Of a stretch of DNA of 34,148 nucleotides, positions 16,386 through 24,633 are shown one piece after another. Position 1 is the first letter of the stretch. Each line of letters opens with the position of its first letter. The stretch comes from Cytophagales bacterium (lineage in GTDB: Bacteria > Bacteroidota > Bacteroidia > Cytophagales > Cyclobacteriaceae): the NCBI GenBank assembly GCA_003504855.1, contig DNZD01000274.1:1-34148 (forward strand), read 5' to 3'. The translations under genes and the position numbers were made by a program. The notes below the pieces were generated by a model. The model was not told the origin of the DNA and made no database searches. It saw nothing but the letters and a program-made list of their open reading frames with translations.

Positions 16386-17414
16386 ATGGTGCTGATCATT
16401 GTACTGTTTGTAGTACTGGCGGCATTTATCACCGTTGGTTATTTTCTATCCGGACCTGTTCACCAGGGTCCGGCGACCGATCACTTTGATGGGAAAAAAT
16501 TTTTCACGCCCGGCGGTAAGCCAGCCAACGGTTTCGGTGATGTTCTCAAGTGGATGCTCCGACGCAAACAAGGACCGTGGAAAGCAATCACCAAAGCGCC
16601 CACAGGAAATAAGCCGGCGCTCCGGGTTGAAGGTGGCTTTTGCATCACTTTCGTCAACCACTCCACGTTTCTTATTCAAACTGATGGATTGAATTTACTC
16701 ACCGACCCCGTCTGGAGTGAACGCACCAGTCCAATTCAATGGGCAGGGCCTAAGCGTATGCGACCACCCGGGCTCAGGCTGGAAGACCTGCCTCCCATCG
16801 ATGTGGTATTATTAAGCCATAATCATTACGATCACCTGGACCTTGCCACACTTCAACAGATCGAAAGGCAACACCATCCCCAGTTTATTACTTCTCTCGG
16901 TGTTAAGGCATTTCTTGATCAACATGGGTTTGTCAAGACCCATGATCTTGATTGGTGGCAATCGCTCAGCATTGGATCTACGGTAGTTGAGGCTGTGCCA
17001 GCTCAACATTTTTCCGGCCGAGGATTATTCGACCGGGATGGCACACTCTGGTGCGGTTATGTGATTCGAAGAAGAGACGGAAACATTTACTTTGCCGGTG
17101 ACACCGGTTACCATCCAGGTTTCTTCAGGGAGATTGGTTCGCGGTGTGCTCCAATTGATGTCGCCCTGATTCCAATTGGGGCCTTTAAACCAGAATGGTT
17201 TATGTCACCCATTCATTGTACACCTGAAGAAGCTGTGCAGATTCACTGTGAAAGCAAGGCCCGAAAGAGTATCGCCACCCACTTCGGCACTTTCCCCCTC
17301 GCAGACGATGGACAGCAGGAACCTGCCGCCCGTCTCCTTCAGGCCTTGCAAACCCAGCAACTTTCCGAATCGGATTTCATCATCCTTCCGGAAGGTGAAG
17401 CATTTCGCAGCTGA
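16386..17414 (+). CDS. Membrane-anchored metallo-beta-lactamase-fold hydrolase (NAPE-PLD/RomA-like)
   Basis: The 342-residue protein starts at the ATG at 16386; the GTG just upstream is less likely. An N-terminal hydrophobic helix (about 1-23) anchors it to the inner membrane. The MBL zinc motif LLSHNHYDHLD gives H145, H147, D149 and H150; the further ligands lie in AVPAQHFSGRG, YFAGDTGYHPGF and IATHFGTF. The PAQHFSGRGLFDRDGTLWCGY block is characteristic of the group containing N-acylphosphatidylethanolamine phospholipase D and RomA-type proteins, so a phospholipid or N-acyl lipid substrate is possible but not shown. It is 24 bp downstream of the paralogous exported protein, and its stop is 1 bp from the convergent ACP-like gene. 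Confidence 0.88.
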   Translation: MVLIIVLFVVLAAFITVGYFLSGPVHQGPATDHFDGKKFFTPGGKPANGFGDVLKWMLRRKQGPWKAITKAPTGNKPALRVEGGFCITFVNHSTFLIQTDGLNLLTDPVWSERTSPIQWAGPKRMRPPGLRLEDLPPIDVVLLSHNHYDHLDLATLQQIERQHHPQFITSLGVKAFLDQHGFVKTHDLDWWQSLSIGSTVVEAVPAQHFSGRGLFDRDGTLWCGYVIRRRDGNIYFAGDTGYHPGFFREIGSRCAPIDVALIPIGAFKPEWFMSPIHCTPEEAVQIHCESKARKSIATHFGTFPLADDGQQEPAARLLQALQTQQLSESDFIILPEGEAFRS

Positions 17415-17415
17415 A

Positions 17416-17640
17416 CTATCGGCTGGCCACCACGGTGCGCAGCAAATCCTTAATGGTTGAGTCCGGTGTTATGCCCTGCTCCGGGAGCTGGACATGGAGA
17501 CGTTGCTCTGTCTCGAATAAGACCCAGTTCAATTCAGCGGGGGTTGCCCCCAATGACTTAAAATTAGTACGACTGGTAAGCTCGCGTTGATGAACATCCA
17601 ACACGTTGTGCAATACCGATAAGACCACTTTGTTGTACAT
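17416..17640 (-). CDS. Acyl-carrier-protein-like small protein lacking the phosphopantetheine serine
   Basis: From the ATG at 17640 the protein has 74 residues; a TTG at 17667 would add nine. It aligns along its length with acyl carrier proteins: helix 1 VVLSVLHNVLDV, then LTSRTNFKSLGA, helix 2 ELNWVLFETEQRLHVQLP, and TIKDLLRTVV as helix 4. Where ACP has LGADSLD, this protein has LGATPAE, so the modified serine is P34 and no prosthetic group can be attached at the usual place. It may therefore be a regulatory or structural ACP-like domain. It is 38 bp downstream of the RND pump gene on the same strand, so it may be the last gene of that operon. Confidence 0.65.
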   Translation of the reverse strand: MYNKVVLSVLHNVLDVHQRELTSRTNFKSLGATPAELNWVLFETEQRLHVQLPEQGITPDSTIKDLLRTVVASR

Positions 17641-17678
17641 AACCTTGATTCTAATCCTTAGACGCAATAACCTGTCGT

Positions 17679-20600
17679 TTAGTTTACCCGGGCTTCAATT
17701 CTTGGTGGAATTAATTTGTAAACCACTGGTGTAACAACCCGCGAAAGGAGGGTTGAACTGATCAATCCACCAATCAAAACGATGGCCAGGGGCGAAATAA
17801 GCGGGTTTGTTGATATGGCTATGGGCATAAGTCCCCCGATGGCCGTGAGGGAAGTGAGGATGATCGGCAGGAAGCGTACTTCACCCGCCTCACGGATAGC
17901 TACGTCCAGGGGTTTTCCTTGCTCCCGAAGCTGATTCGTAAAATCAACCAGTAAAATGGTATTCTTAACTTCAATACCCGCCAGGGCAATCATACCCACA
18001 ATCGCGACAAATGATAACGAATTGCCTGTGATGAGCAGCGCCAATACCGCCCCGACAATGCCGAGCGGAATAACGGACAATACGATCAATGTGCTTTTAA
18101 AAGTCCCGAACTCAAGAATCAAAACTGCAATGAACAGAAAAACAGTAATGATGATTACTTTGGCAAATCCACCAAAAGATTCATTGCGGCTCTCCAATTC
18201 ACCGCCCATTTCATAGGTATAACCTTCGGGAAGGTTCATCTGGTTCATCTGTGCAATCACATCTTTGGTTACATTATCACTCAGGTATCCCTTCCTGATA
18301 AAGGCATTAACAGAAACTACCCGCGATTTATCGCGGTGGTTGATTTTTACCGGCGATGATTCCAGTCTCAACTGCGCCACTTGCTTCAAGGGTATCGCCT
18401 GCCCCATGGCATTGTTGACATAGAGATTATTGAGTACGTCCAGGGATGGATGCTCCTCCTTTGATTTGGTTATCACGATGTCATAGTCCTGTCCTTCTTC
18501 ATCTGAAAATTCCCCAACGTTAAGTCCCGCAACAGCCAGGCGCACCGTGCGATCGATGTTCACGGTTGGGATACCCAGCATCCTCGCCTTTTCTTTGTTG
18601 ATACTGAGCCGTATGTCAGATTTCAGGTGATTGACAGGGTTTTTGATATAGATGGTGCCTGCTGTTTGTTCCAATAGCCGCTCCACCCGTGAGGCCAATA
18701 ACCGCAGGGTATCAAGGTTCTCACCATATAACCTGACTTCTACCGGCGCTACAATGGGTGGACCTTGCTCAAAATTCTTCACCTCGACTTTAGCGCCTGG
18801 ATACGGAGTCCACTTCTTGCGCAGTTCCTCAATAATGCCCAGCTTTTTGTGTGGAGCTGTGTTGTCATTCAGTTGAACAAAAATCTGAGCAAAGTCCGTC
18901 CGCTCATTTTCAGGAATCACATTGTAGTAAATTCGGGGGTTTCCCTTCCCCACATTGGTTGCGAAATACTCCACTTCCGGATGGTCCTTAAGTTCCTGTT
19001 CTATTTGTCTGGCAATTGAATCTGTATAGGTCAGGTTGGATTGCAATGGCGTGGTGATCTCTACCAGGAACTGCGGCTTCTCGGAGGATGGGAACAAACT
19101 AAATCCGACTACCGGGAATAACTGCAACGATCCGATAAAAATGACTAACGCCACCGCCAGTGTAATAAAAGGGCGATTGAGCGCACGTTCCAACAACGGT
19201 GCATAAGAACGATGAATGATCTTCTTCAAGGAACGCATAAACATGTTCCCATCCGGGTGACCTACATGCTCCTTTAATAACCGGCTCGACAGAAAAGGGA
19301 TAATTGTCAGTGATACCAATAAAGAAGCAAGGACACAGGTAATTACTCCCATCGGAAGGCTGCGGATAAACTCACCAGCAGCTTCAGGAAGAAAAACCAA
19401 TGGCATGAATGAAATAATGAGTGTAACGGTGCAGCCCAATACCGCCATCCCAATCTGCTGTGTTCCTCGTAACGTCGCCTCCATCCGGGTATGACCTTCC
19501 CGCATCCATCTTTCAATGTTTTCAACTACGACGATGCTGTCGTCCACCAACAAGCCAAGGGCCACAACAAGACCAACAATGCTCAGCTGGTTCAGATTAT
19601 AGCCGAGCGCATTCATCAGCGTAATGCCCACCGCCAGCGAGAGGGGAATGGAGATCATCACAATGAGCGCCGCCCGCTGGCCCAGGGGCAACAAGGTGAT
19701 CGCCACGAGGAGAATGGCGATGAGAAAGTCCATTCCTAATCCGCCGAGGCGCCGATTTACATTGTCTGCCTGATCAAAGTGATGAACCAGATCAATGTTG
19801 GTTGGCAATGTGTTCTTAAATTTTTCAATTACCGGGCGATATGCTTCGCTGGTTTTTGAAATATTCTCTCCCGGTTTCTGGGCTGCTACCACAAACACAC
19901 ACCGATGACCATTTAACCGGGTAATGTGCTTCTCTTCGGAGTAATCCATGTACACCTGAGCGATGTTTTCCAATGTCACATTGCGTCCATTGGCGGAGTA
20001 CACTATCGTATTCTTGATTTCCTGCAGGTCGGCATAGTTGCCGCTGGTTTTGATGTTAAACGATTTGTTTCCCGCGTCTACACTACCGCCAGGAATATTT
20101 GCGATCTCACTTTGTACGGTGCCCACTACTGCTTCCAGGGGAATTCGTTGCGAGGCCATCCGCTCGAGTTGCAGGTCAATCCGGATAATCGGGTCTGGCA
20201 GCCCGTGAATGTCTACCTTCTTCAGGGTTTTGATTTTCTCTAATTCGTCCTGGAGTCGTTCCGCATTCTTGCGCAGGGCTTCACGTGTTGCATTTTCCGA
20301 TACCAAAGCAATTTGTATCACATTTACATCGGATGGCATCACTTTGCGAACTTCAATGCTGGTCAGGTCACGGGGAAGTTCATCCCGCAATGAATTCACT
20401 TCACGCACCAATTCCTGGTACTTTTCTTCCAGGACGCTTTCGTATTTGTATTCCACAAAAACGACCGCAACTCCGTCACCAATGTTGGTTTCAATACTCT
20501 TGATCCCCTCCAGACTGGACACTTTACGCTCAATGGGCTCAACTACGAGTTCTTCCATGTCTTTGGGGCTCGTGCCTGCGTACACCACCACGATCGGGAA

Positions 20601-20732
20601 TTGGGGTGCATGGATTTCGGGGTCCTCCGAACGCGGCATATTGAGGATGGTGGTTATCCCCAGCGCGATAATCATCAAAAAAATCACCAGGGTAAACTGG
20701 TAATTCTTTACGGCATAGTCTGAAATCTTCAT
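17679..20732 (-). CDS. RND efflux transporter, inner-membrane pump subunit
   Basis: At 1017 residues this is a full-length RND permease of the HAE-1/AcrB-like group: 12 transmembrane helices with two large periplasmic loops. The proton relay is intact, with D397 and D398 in GLLVDDSIVVVENIER (TM4) and K923 in AGIEVKNTILLVDF (TM10). The N-terminus MKISDYAVKNYQFTLVIF and the MPRSEDPEIHAPQFPI segment are typical of Bacteroidota and proteobacterial relatives. It drives export of small molecules by proton exchange in a complex with the adaptor and TolC proteins encoded just upstream. It starts 5 bp after the adaptor stop. Substrate unknown; heavy-metal specificity (CzcA type) is not favoured. Confidence 0.95.
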   Translation of the reverse strand: MKISDYAVKNYQFTLVIFLMIIALGITTILNMPRSEDPEIHAPQFPIVVVYAGTSPKDMEELVVEPIERKVSSLEGIKSIETNIGDGVAVVFVEYKYESVLEEKYQELVREVNSLRDELPRDLTSIEVRKVMPSDVNVIQIALVSENATREALRKNAERLQDELEKIKTLKKVDIHGLPDPIIRIDLQLERMASQRIPLEAVVGTVQSEIANIPGGSVDAGNKSFNIKTSGNYADLQEIKNTIVYSANGRNVTLENIAQVYMDYSEEKHITRLNGHRCVFVVAAQKPGENISKTSEAYRPVIEKFKNTLPTNIDLVHHFDQADNVNRRLGGLGMDFLIAILLVAITLLPLGQRAALIVMISIPLSLAVGITLMNALGYNLNQLSIVGLVVALGLLVDDSIVVVENIERWMREGHTRMEATLRGTQQIGMAVLGCTVTLIISFMPLVFLPEAAGEFIRSLPMGVITCVLASLLVSLTIIPFLSSRLLKEHVGHPDGNMFMRSLKKIIHRSYAPLLERALNRPFITLAVALVIFIGSLQLFPVVGFSLFPSSEKPQFLVEITTPLQSNLTYTDSIARQIEQELKDHPEVEYFATNVGKGNPRIYYNVIPENERTDFAQIFVQLNDNTAPHKKLGIIEELRKKWTPYPGAKVEVKNFEQGPPIVAPVEVRLYGENLDTLRLLASRVERLLEQTAGTIYIKNPVNHLKSDIRLSINKEKARMLGIPTVNIDRTVRLAVAGLNVGEFSDEEGQDYDIVITKSKEEHPSLDVLNNLYVNNAMGQAIPLKQVAQLRLESSPVKINHRDKSRVVSVNAFIRKGYLSDNVTKDVIAQMNQMNLPEGYTYEMGGELESRNESFGGFAKVIIITVFLFIAVLILEFGTFKSTLIVLSVIPLGIVGAVLALLITGNSLSFVAIVGMIALAGIEVKNTILLVDFTNQLREQGKPLDVAIREAGEVRFLPIILTSLTAIGGLMPIAISTNPLISPLAIVLIGGLISSTLLSRVVTPVVYKLIPPRIEARVN

Positions 20733-20737
20733 AACAA

Positions 20738-21793
20738 TCAGGGCTTATTGATGATACGAATGGCGGCTTTGTCGACCAGGTAAGCACTCCCCGACACGAT
20801 GAGTGAAGTGGCATTCTCAAGGCCGCTCGTTACCTCAATAAATTCCTTGTTTATGCCGGCGATGTTCACCTCCACCTTAAGCGCAGTTTGGTTGTCGTTG
20901 GTGACAAACACATATCCATGGGTGGCATCTCCATCGAGTAGCGCATCATATGGAATACGCCAGGCAAGAACCGACTTGGATGGACGAAGCAAGGCTTTAC
21001 CAAACATGCCTGCCGCCAATGCAGTCCTGGGGATATCACTCGTGCTCACCTCTACCAGAAAAGAGCCTGTCGAGGGATCAGCCCCTTCCGACTTTCGGGT
21101 CACCACACCTGCAAATACTTTGTCAGGTACTGCATCAATTCTGAGTTCAGCACTATCACCGATGGTCACCATCGACCATTCCCTGTCGCTCAACCCGGCG
21201 CGAAGGAGCCACTGGCTTTTGTGGGCTCCGTTGGTGAGCAGGATGGGCGTGCCGGGTGTCACCACCTGACCCTCACTAACATACTTCCTGAGCACAAAAC
21301 CGTCGCTGATGGCCCTTATCTCCGAAAAGGTTAGATTGAATTCAGCTGCCTCCATTTGACGACGTGCAATCTCCAGTCCGGTCTGACTGTTTTGATACTG
21401 CTCCAGGGTAGCAACGCTGTCACGGTGAAGTCGCGCTACCCGGTTGGCATCGCGTTGCGCTTTTTCGAACGCCAAGCGTGCCTGACTTACCTGGGCCTGT
21501 ATCTCTGTGAGATCAAGTGCTGCCAGGAGTTGTCCTTTTCGGATCACGTCGCCTTCTTTCACCGTCACACGCTTTACCAGGCCACCTGTCTTAAATGACA
21601 GCGGCGTCTCATCATCTGTAGTTAATTGACCGGAAACAGGAATGAGGGGTCTAATGGCGGTGCGTGATAGCTTCATTACCGTGACCGGAACCAATTCCGA
21701 AGGCGTCTCCGTGTTCGTGACTTCAGCTTTAGGACCGCAGGCTTGCAGAAGCACAACAAGGCCTGAAAGAAAAGGAAGGATAATTTTATTCAT
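20738..21793 (-). CDS. RND efflux periplasmic adaptor (membrane fusion) lipoprotein
   Basis: From the ATG at 21793 the protein has 351 residues. The frame is open up to 21958, but that part overlaps the TolC gene and lacks family character. The N-terminus is a lipoprotein signal with lipobox LLQAC (C19). The chain then follows the AcrA/MexA plan: GGLVKRVTVKEGDVIRKGQLLAALD (first lipoyl half), an alpha-hairpin (about 95-150), FSEIRAISDGFVLRKYVSEGQVVTPG (second lipoyl half and barrel), and a C-terminal membrane-proximal domain. It bridges the pump and the outer-membrane channel. It starts 7 bp after the TolC stop and ends 5 bp before the pump start, so all are cotranscribed. Confidence 0.93.
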   Translation of the reverse strand: MNKIILPFLSGLVVLLQACGPKAEVTNTETPSELVPVTVMKLSRTAIRPLIPVSGQLTTDDETPLSFKTGGLVKRVTVKEGDVIRKGQLLAALDLTEIQAQVSQARLAFEKAQRDANRVARLHRDSVATLEQYQNSQTGLEIARRQMEAAEFNLTFSEIRAISDGFVLRKYVSEGQVVTPGTPILLTNGAHKSQWLLRAGLSDREWSMVTIGDSAELRIDAVPDKVFAGVVTRKSEGADPSTGSFLVEVSTSDIPRTALAAGMFGKALLRPSKSVLAWRIPYDALLDGDATHGYVFVTNDNQTALKVEVNIAGINKEFIEVTSGLENATSLIVSGSAYLVDKAAIRIINKP

Positions 21794-21800
21794 ATCTGAT

Positions 21801-23171
21801 TCAATTTGCGGTGGATGATGATGGTAATTCATAGGTTGCCGTTTCTCGCTCATAATTGGCGAGCGCCGACAGGACTTTAAATCGATTAATGCTAACCTGC
21901 AATTGCGATTGGGTAAGCTGATTGCGCGCATCAACAGCTTCAATGAAAGTGTTAACACCTTCCTGGTAGCCCTTTTCGATCAATCGGTGATAACTGGACG
22001 CTGCCTCCTGTTGCTTCTGGGCTGATTGGAAATTCTGATAGGCAGTGAGCAAATTGTTGCGGGCTGCTTGTGCGCTAAGATCGATTTGCCTGCGGCTGTT
22101 GTCATAACCCAGGATGACTGTTCGCTGGTCCAGGCTTGCAAGTGCTGTTTTGTTTCGGTTGCGAAATCCGGCGAACAGGGGAACATCCAATTGCACCCCC
22201 AGCAGATAATAGCGCGCATTATTGTTCACCTTCCAGTCCTGGGCCTGTGATCCCAAATCCAAAAAACCATTAACCCTGGGAACCCAAAAGAGCTTATTCA
22301 TGCGAACCACATTGTTGCTCAAGGCTACCTGCTTACGCAAAAGCCTGAGCTCCTCGCGATGGCTCGTGGTGACGCTGTCGCCCACATTCAAATCAAGCGT
22401 AAGCCAGTTGATGGCCTCGGCTTCAATGGGGGCATCCGCCGGGCGATTCAGGAGGAAGTTGAAATAAAGTGATGCGTTTTCGACTTGACGCAAGGCATCA
22501 TCATGCAGTGCGCGGGTACTTTCAATCTCACTGTTCGAGCGTAACACATACGCCGGCAACCCTTTACCGTTGGCCAACAAAGACTCATTCACCCGCTTAC
22601 CCTCTTCGCTGCGCGCCCGGGCACTGGCAAATATTCCAACGGCTTCGGTCGCGCTGAGGTAATTGAAATACGCCACCTTGATGGTCCGTATTAATTCCCG
22701 GCGGTAGATGTCCACCTCAAAGGCCTGCAACTCCACCTGCTGTTGTGAAATCTTTCGATTGTAAATCAGATCTGTATTAACAATCGGCACGGTGGTGTGG
22801 ACCTTGGCATCGTAAAAATTGTAAGGAAAAAAGGTCGTGTTTACGTTTTCAATCTGTGGAAAATTGCTGGTGCCGGTAAGTTGGTTTAGGGTTGAATACA
22901 CCGGGTTCAGCATATCGCCCACCGGGAAAGATATACTTCGACCGCCACGGCCTGAGGTATAATTACCCTGAATGCCAACGGAAGGCATGAAGTAGCTGTT
23001 GGCGATCCGCAGAGACACCATCGCCTTTTCCAACCCTATGCTTCTTTGTTGTAAGACCAGATTGTTTTTCAGGCCTTCATCGATATATCGTTGAAGTGCC
23101 TCCTGTGCCATCGATGGTGCGGAGTAGATCAGCAGCCAGAAGAATAAGCTAAGGCTGAATGGTGTTTTCAT
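21801..23171 (-). CDS. TolC family outer-membrane efflux channel
   Basis: From the ATG at 23171 the protein has 456 residues (a GTG three codons upstream is also open). MKTPFSLSLFFWLLIYSAPSMAQ is the signal peptide. The mature part shows the two OEP repeats of long periplasmic helices: EALQRYIDEGLKNNLVLQQR at the start of repeat 1, SYHRLIEKGYQEGVNTFIEAVDARNQLTQSQLQ near the end of repeat 2, with LLGVQLDVPLFAGFRNRNK as the typical outer-membrane strand and FxG loop. Length matches TolC family proteins. It provides the exit duct of the RND pump. It is second in the operon, 33 bp after the tetR stop. Confidence 0.93.
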   Translation of the reverse strand: MKTPFSLSLFFWLLIYSAPSMAQEALQRYIDEGLKNNLVLQQRSIGLEKAMVSLRIANSYFMPSVGIQGNYTSGRGGRSISFPVGDMLNPVYSTLNQLTGTSNFPQIENVNTTFFPYNFYDAKVHTTVPIVNTDLIYNRKISQQQVELQAFEVDIYRRELIRTIKVAYFNYLSATEAVGIFASARARSEEGKRVNESLLANGKGLPAYVLRSNSEIESTRALHDDALRQVENASLYFNFLLNRPADAPIEAEAINWLTLDLNVGDSVTTSHREELRLLRKQVALSNNVVRMNKLFWVPRVNGFLDLGSQAQDWKVNNNARYYLLGVQLDVPLFAGFRNRNKTALASLDQRTVILGYDNSRRQIDLSAQAARNNLLTAYQNFQSAQKQQEAASSYHRLIEKGYQEGVNTFIEAVDARNQLTQSQLQVSINRFKVLSALANYERETATYELPSSSTAN

Positions 23172-23204
23172 TGTGAACACTGTTTAGTGGTAGGGTAAAT
23201 TTTT

Positions 23205-23840
23205 TTATTTCATCCGTTCAAGAACACTGATATAGGTCTGCAGGGTGTAATTGGTGACTGTATCCAGATCTGCCATATTGGTTTTCACCTGCCTTACATG
23301 TTCAAGGTGCCCGCTGGTGCGCAGGGTAGCCAGGCCGTGCACAGTGCACCAGATGGTGAAGGAAAAGCCATTGGGTTCCAATCCCTTGAAATATCCTTTC
23401 GCCTGACACTCCATTACCGTATTCTGGAGAAACAGAAATGCATCCTGTCCTTCATCCCAGGATTTCGCAATGTCAAGGTCCAATACGGACATTGGCTCGT
23501 TCATGACGAACATCAATTGGTAAAAATCAGGGTTTTCGATGGCAAAATTGATGTATGTATACCCCATGGCCTTGAGTCGTTCGAATGGATCAGAGACCGA
23601 GCTTAGGGTTTTGAACGAATTCACCAAGAGCTTGAATCCTTCCAGATGAAGGGCATAAAATATTTCATTCTTGTCCTTGTAGTGCAGATAAATTGTTGCC
23701 GGGCTATACTCTATTTTCTCAGCGATATTTCTCATGGACGTACGCTCGAAACCCTTCTCCAGAAACAACTCTTTCGCTGCTCTCAGGATGGTGGCCTTAA
23801 GGTCTTCCTTATGTCGCTGCTTACGGTCTTCTATGCCCAT
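23205..23840 (-). CDS. TetR family transcriptional regulator of the efflux operon
   Basis: This 211-residue repressor has a TetR DNA-binding domain at residues 15-62: ILRAAKELFLEKGFERTSMRNIAEKIEYSPATIYLHYKDKNE, in which the recognition helix is YSPATIYLHY. The C-terminal ligand domain contains TIWCTVHGLATL, the WHG motif of TetR_C-type domains. It is the first gene of the minus-strand operon with tolC, adaptor and pump, so it most likely controls them and itself. A perfect 25-bp inverted repeat starts 19 bases upstream of its ATG (23860-23884) and overlaps the probable -7 box, a good autoregulatory operator. The inducing ligand is unknown. Confidence 0.94.
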   Translation of the reverse strand: MGIEDRKQRHKEDLKATILRAAKELFLEKGFERTSMRNIAEKIEYSPATIYLHYKDKNEIFYALHLEGFKLLVNSFKTLSSVSDPFERLKAMGYTYINFAIENPDFYQLMFVMNEPMSVLDLDIAKSWDEGQDAFLFLQNTVMECQAKGYFKGLEPNGFSFTIWCTVHGLATLRTSGHLEHVRQVKTNMADLDTVTNYTLQTYISVLERMK

Positions 23841-23856
23841 GACGGTCAGTTGAACG

Positions 23857-23864
23857 CAAATTTA
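23857..23864 (-). promoter_or_regulatory. Probable -7 promoter element of the tetR efflux operon
   Basis: Read on the minus strand this is TAAATTTG, an exact match to the Bacteroidota -7 consensus TAnnTTTG. It ends 16 bases before the tetR ATG, giving a leader of roughly ten bases. A matching -33 element is not clear. Overlap with the palindromic operator supports the call. Confidence 0.6.
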
Positions 23865-23884
23865 CTGAACAGTGTTCAGTAAAT
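23860..23884. promoter_or_regulatory. Perfect 25-bp palindrome, probable TetR operator
   Basis: Arms ATTTACTGAACA and TGTTCAGTAAAT flank a single G; all 12 positions pair. Length and symmetry fit a TetR dimer site. It overlaps the -7 box and starts 19 bases upstream of tetR, so binding would block transcription of the whole efflux operon. No second copy was noticed in the window. Confidence 0.8.
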
Positions 23885-24032
23885 CATGTGATTTTTTTGA
23901 AAAAGTGAAATCCCACTCAGGAATACCATTTAAGGCGTTCTTCCCCTGACACCCTAACAAGAATTTGTTCTGATCACGATAGGGGACGACCCGCTATGGG
24001 TTGTCATAACCCCGGAGGCTCAAACACGTAAA

Positions 24033-24632
24033 TTGCACCGGGCACAACTCCGAACGGTGGATTTACAGGAACAAAACGTTTTGTCAGCACTCCGCAATAA
24101 CCAGGAATCTGCGTTGGAAATGCTTTTCAGGACATACTATACTTCCCTGTGCCGGTATGCTTACACTTTTCTGCACGACAAAGATGAAGCAGAAGAAGTG
24201 GTGCAGCAGACGTTTCTTGGCGTATGGGACAGGCGCCATGGGCTGACTATTCAGACTTCCATCAAAGCATATCTCTACACGATGGTCAGGAACGGTTGCC
24301 TCAATGTCATTAAACACGAGCGGGTGAAGCAGGTCCATGAAGTATTTGCAAAAGCTCAAGGAGAGCCGGTTTCAGGTCCGCCAAGTGATTCGATAATGGC
24401 GACCGAACTGGAGTCAAGGATCTACGAGTCCATGAAAGCATTACCGGAACAGTGCCGGATTGTGTTCCAACTAAGTCGTTTTGAACAACTCAGTTATGCA
24501 GAGATAGCTGAGCAACTTAACATCTCCGTGAAGACGGTCGAAAATCAGATTGGCAAAGCACTTAAAATAATGCGTACCCAACTGAAGGAATACCTTCCGC
24601 TCTTCCTCATATTTTTTAAAGAATGGTTTTAA
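24033..24632 (+). CDS. ECF RNA polymerase sigma factor (FecI-like)
   Basis: This is a 199-residue sigma factor of the ECF type common in Bacteroidota. Region 2 is LEMLFRTYYTSLCRYAYTFLHDKDEAEEVVQQTFLGVW (about 28-65) and region 4 is the helix-turn-helix LPEQCRIVFQLSRFEQLSYAEIAEQLNISVKTVENQIGKAL (about 137-177). The start is uncertain because there is no ATG before the conserved core; the TTG at 24033 and a GTG at 24057 are both usable, and a GGAGG at 24014-24018 is rather far from either. It starts a four-gene operon with FecR, the STN-repeat protein and the TPR protein. The FecR gene begins one base after its stop. It should act on its own or on surface-transport promoters, held by FecR. Confidence 0.93.
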   Translation: MHRAQLRTVDLQEQNVLSALRNNQESALEMLFRTYYTSLCRYAYTFLHDKDEAEEVVQQTFLGVWDRRHGLTIQTSIKAYLYTMVRNGCLNVIKHERVKQVHEVFAKAQGEPVSGPPSDSIMATELESRIYESMKALPEQCRIVFQLSRFEQLSYAEIAEQLNISVKTVENQIGKALKIMRTQLKEYLPLFLIFFKEWF

Positions 24633-24633
24633 C

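Noticed and set aside
20209..20703. A 164-codon open frame on the plus strand, serine- and arginine-rich
   Set aside because: It lies antisense within the RND pump gene; composition is typical of a reading-frame shadow.
17679..20732. Heavy-metal (CzcA-type) assignment of the RND pump
   Set aside because: The motifs around TM4 (D397-D398) and the adaptor and TolC partners fit the multidrug-type group, and no metal-binding adaptor or metal regulator is present.
23997..24013. Small hairpin GGGTT/AACCC upstream of the sigma factor
   Set aside because: Only five pairs, and its position next to GGAGG is suggestive but too weak to call a regulatory element.
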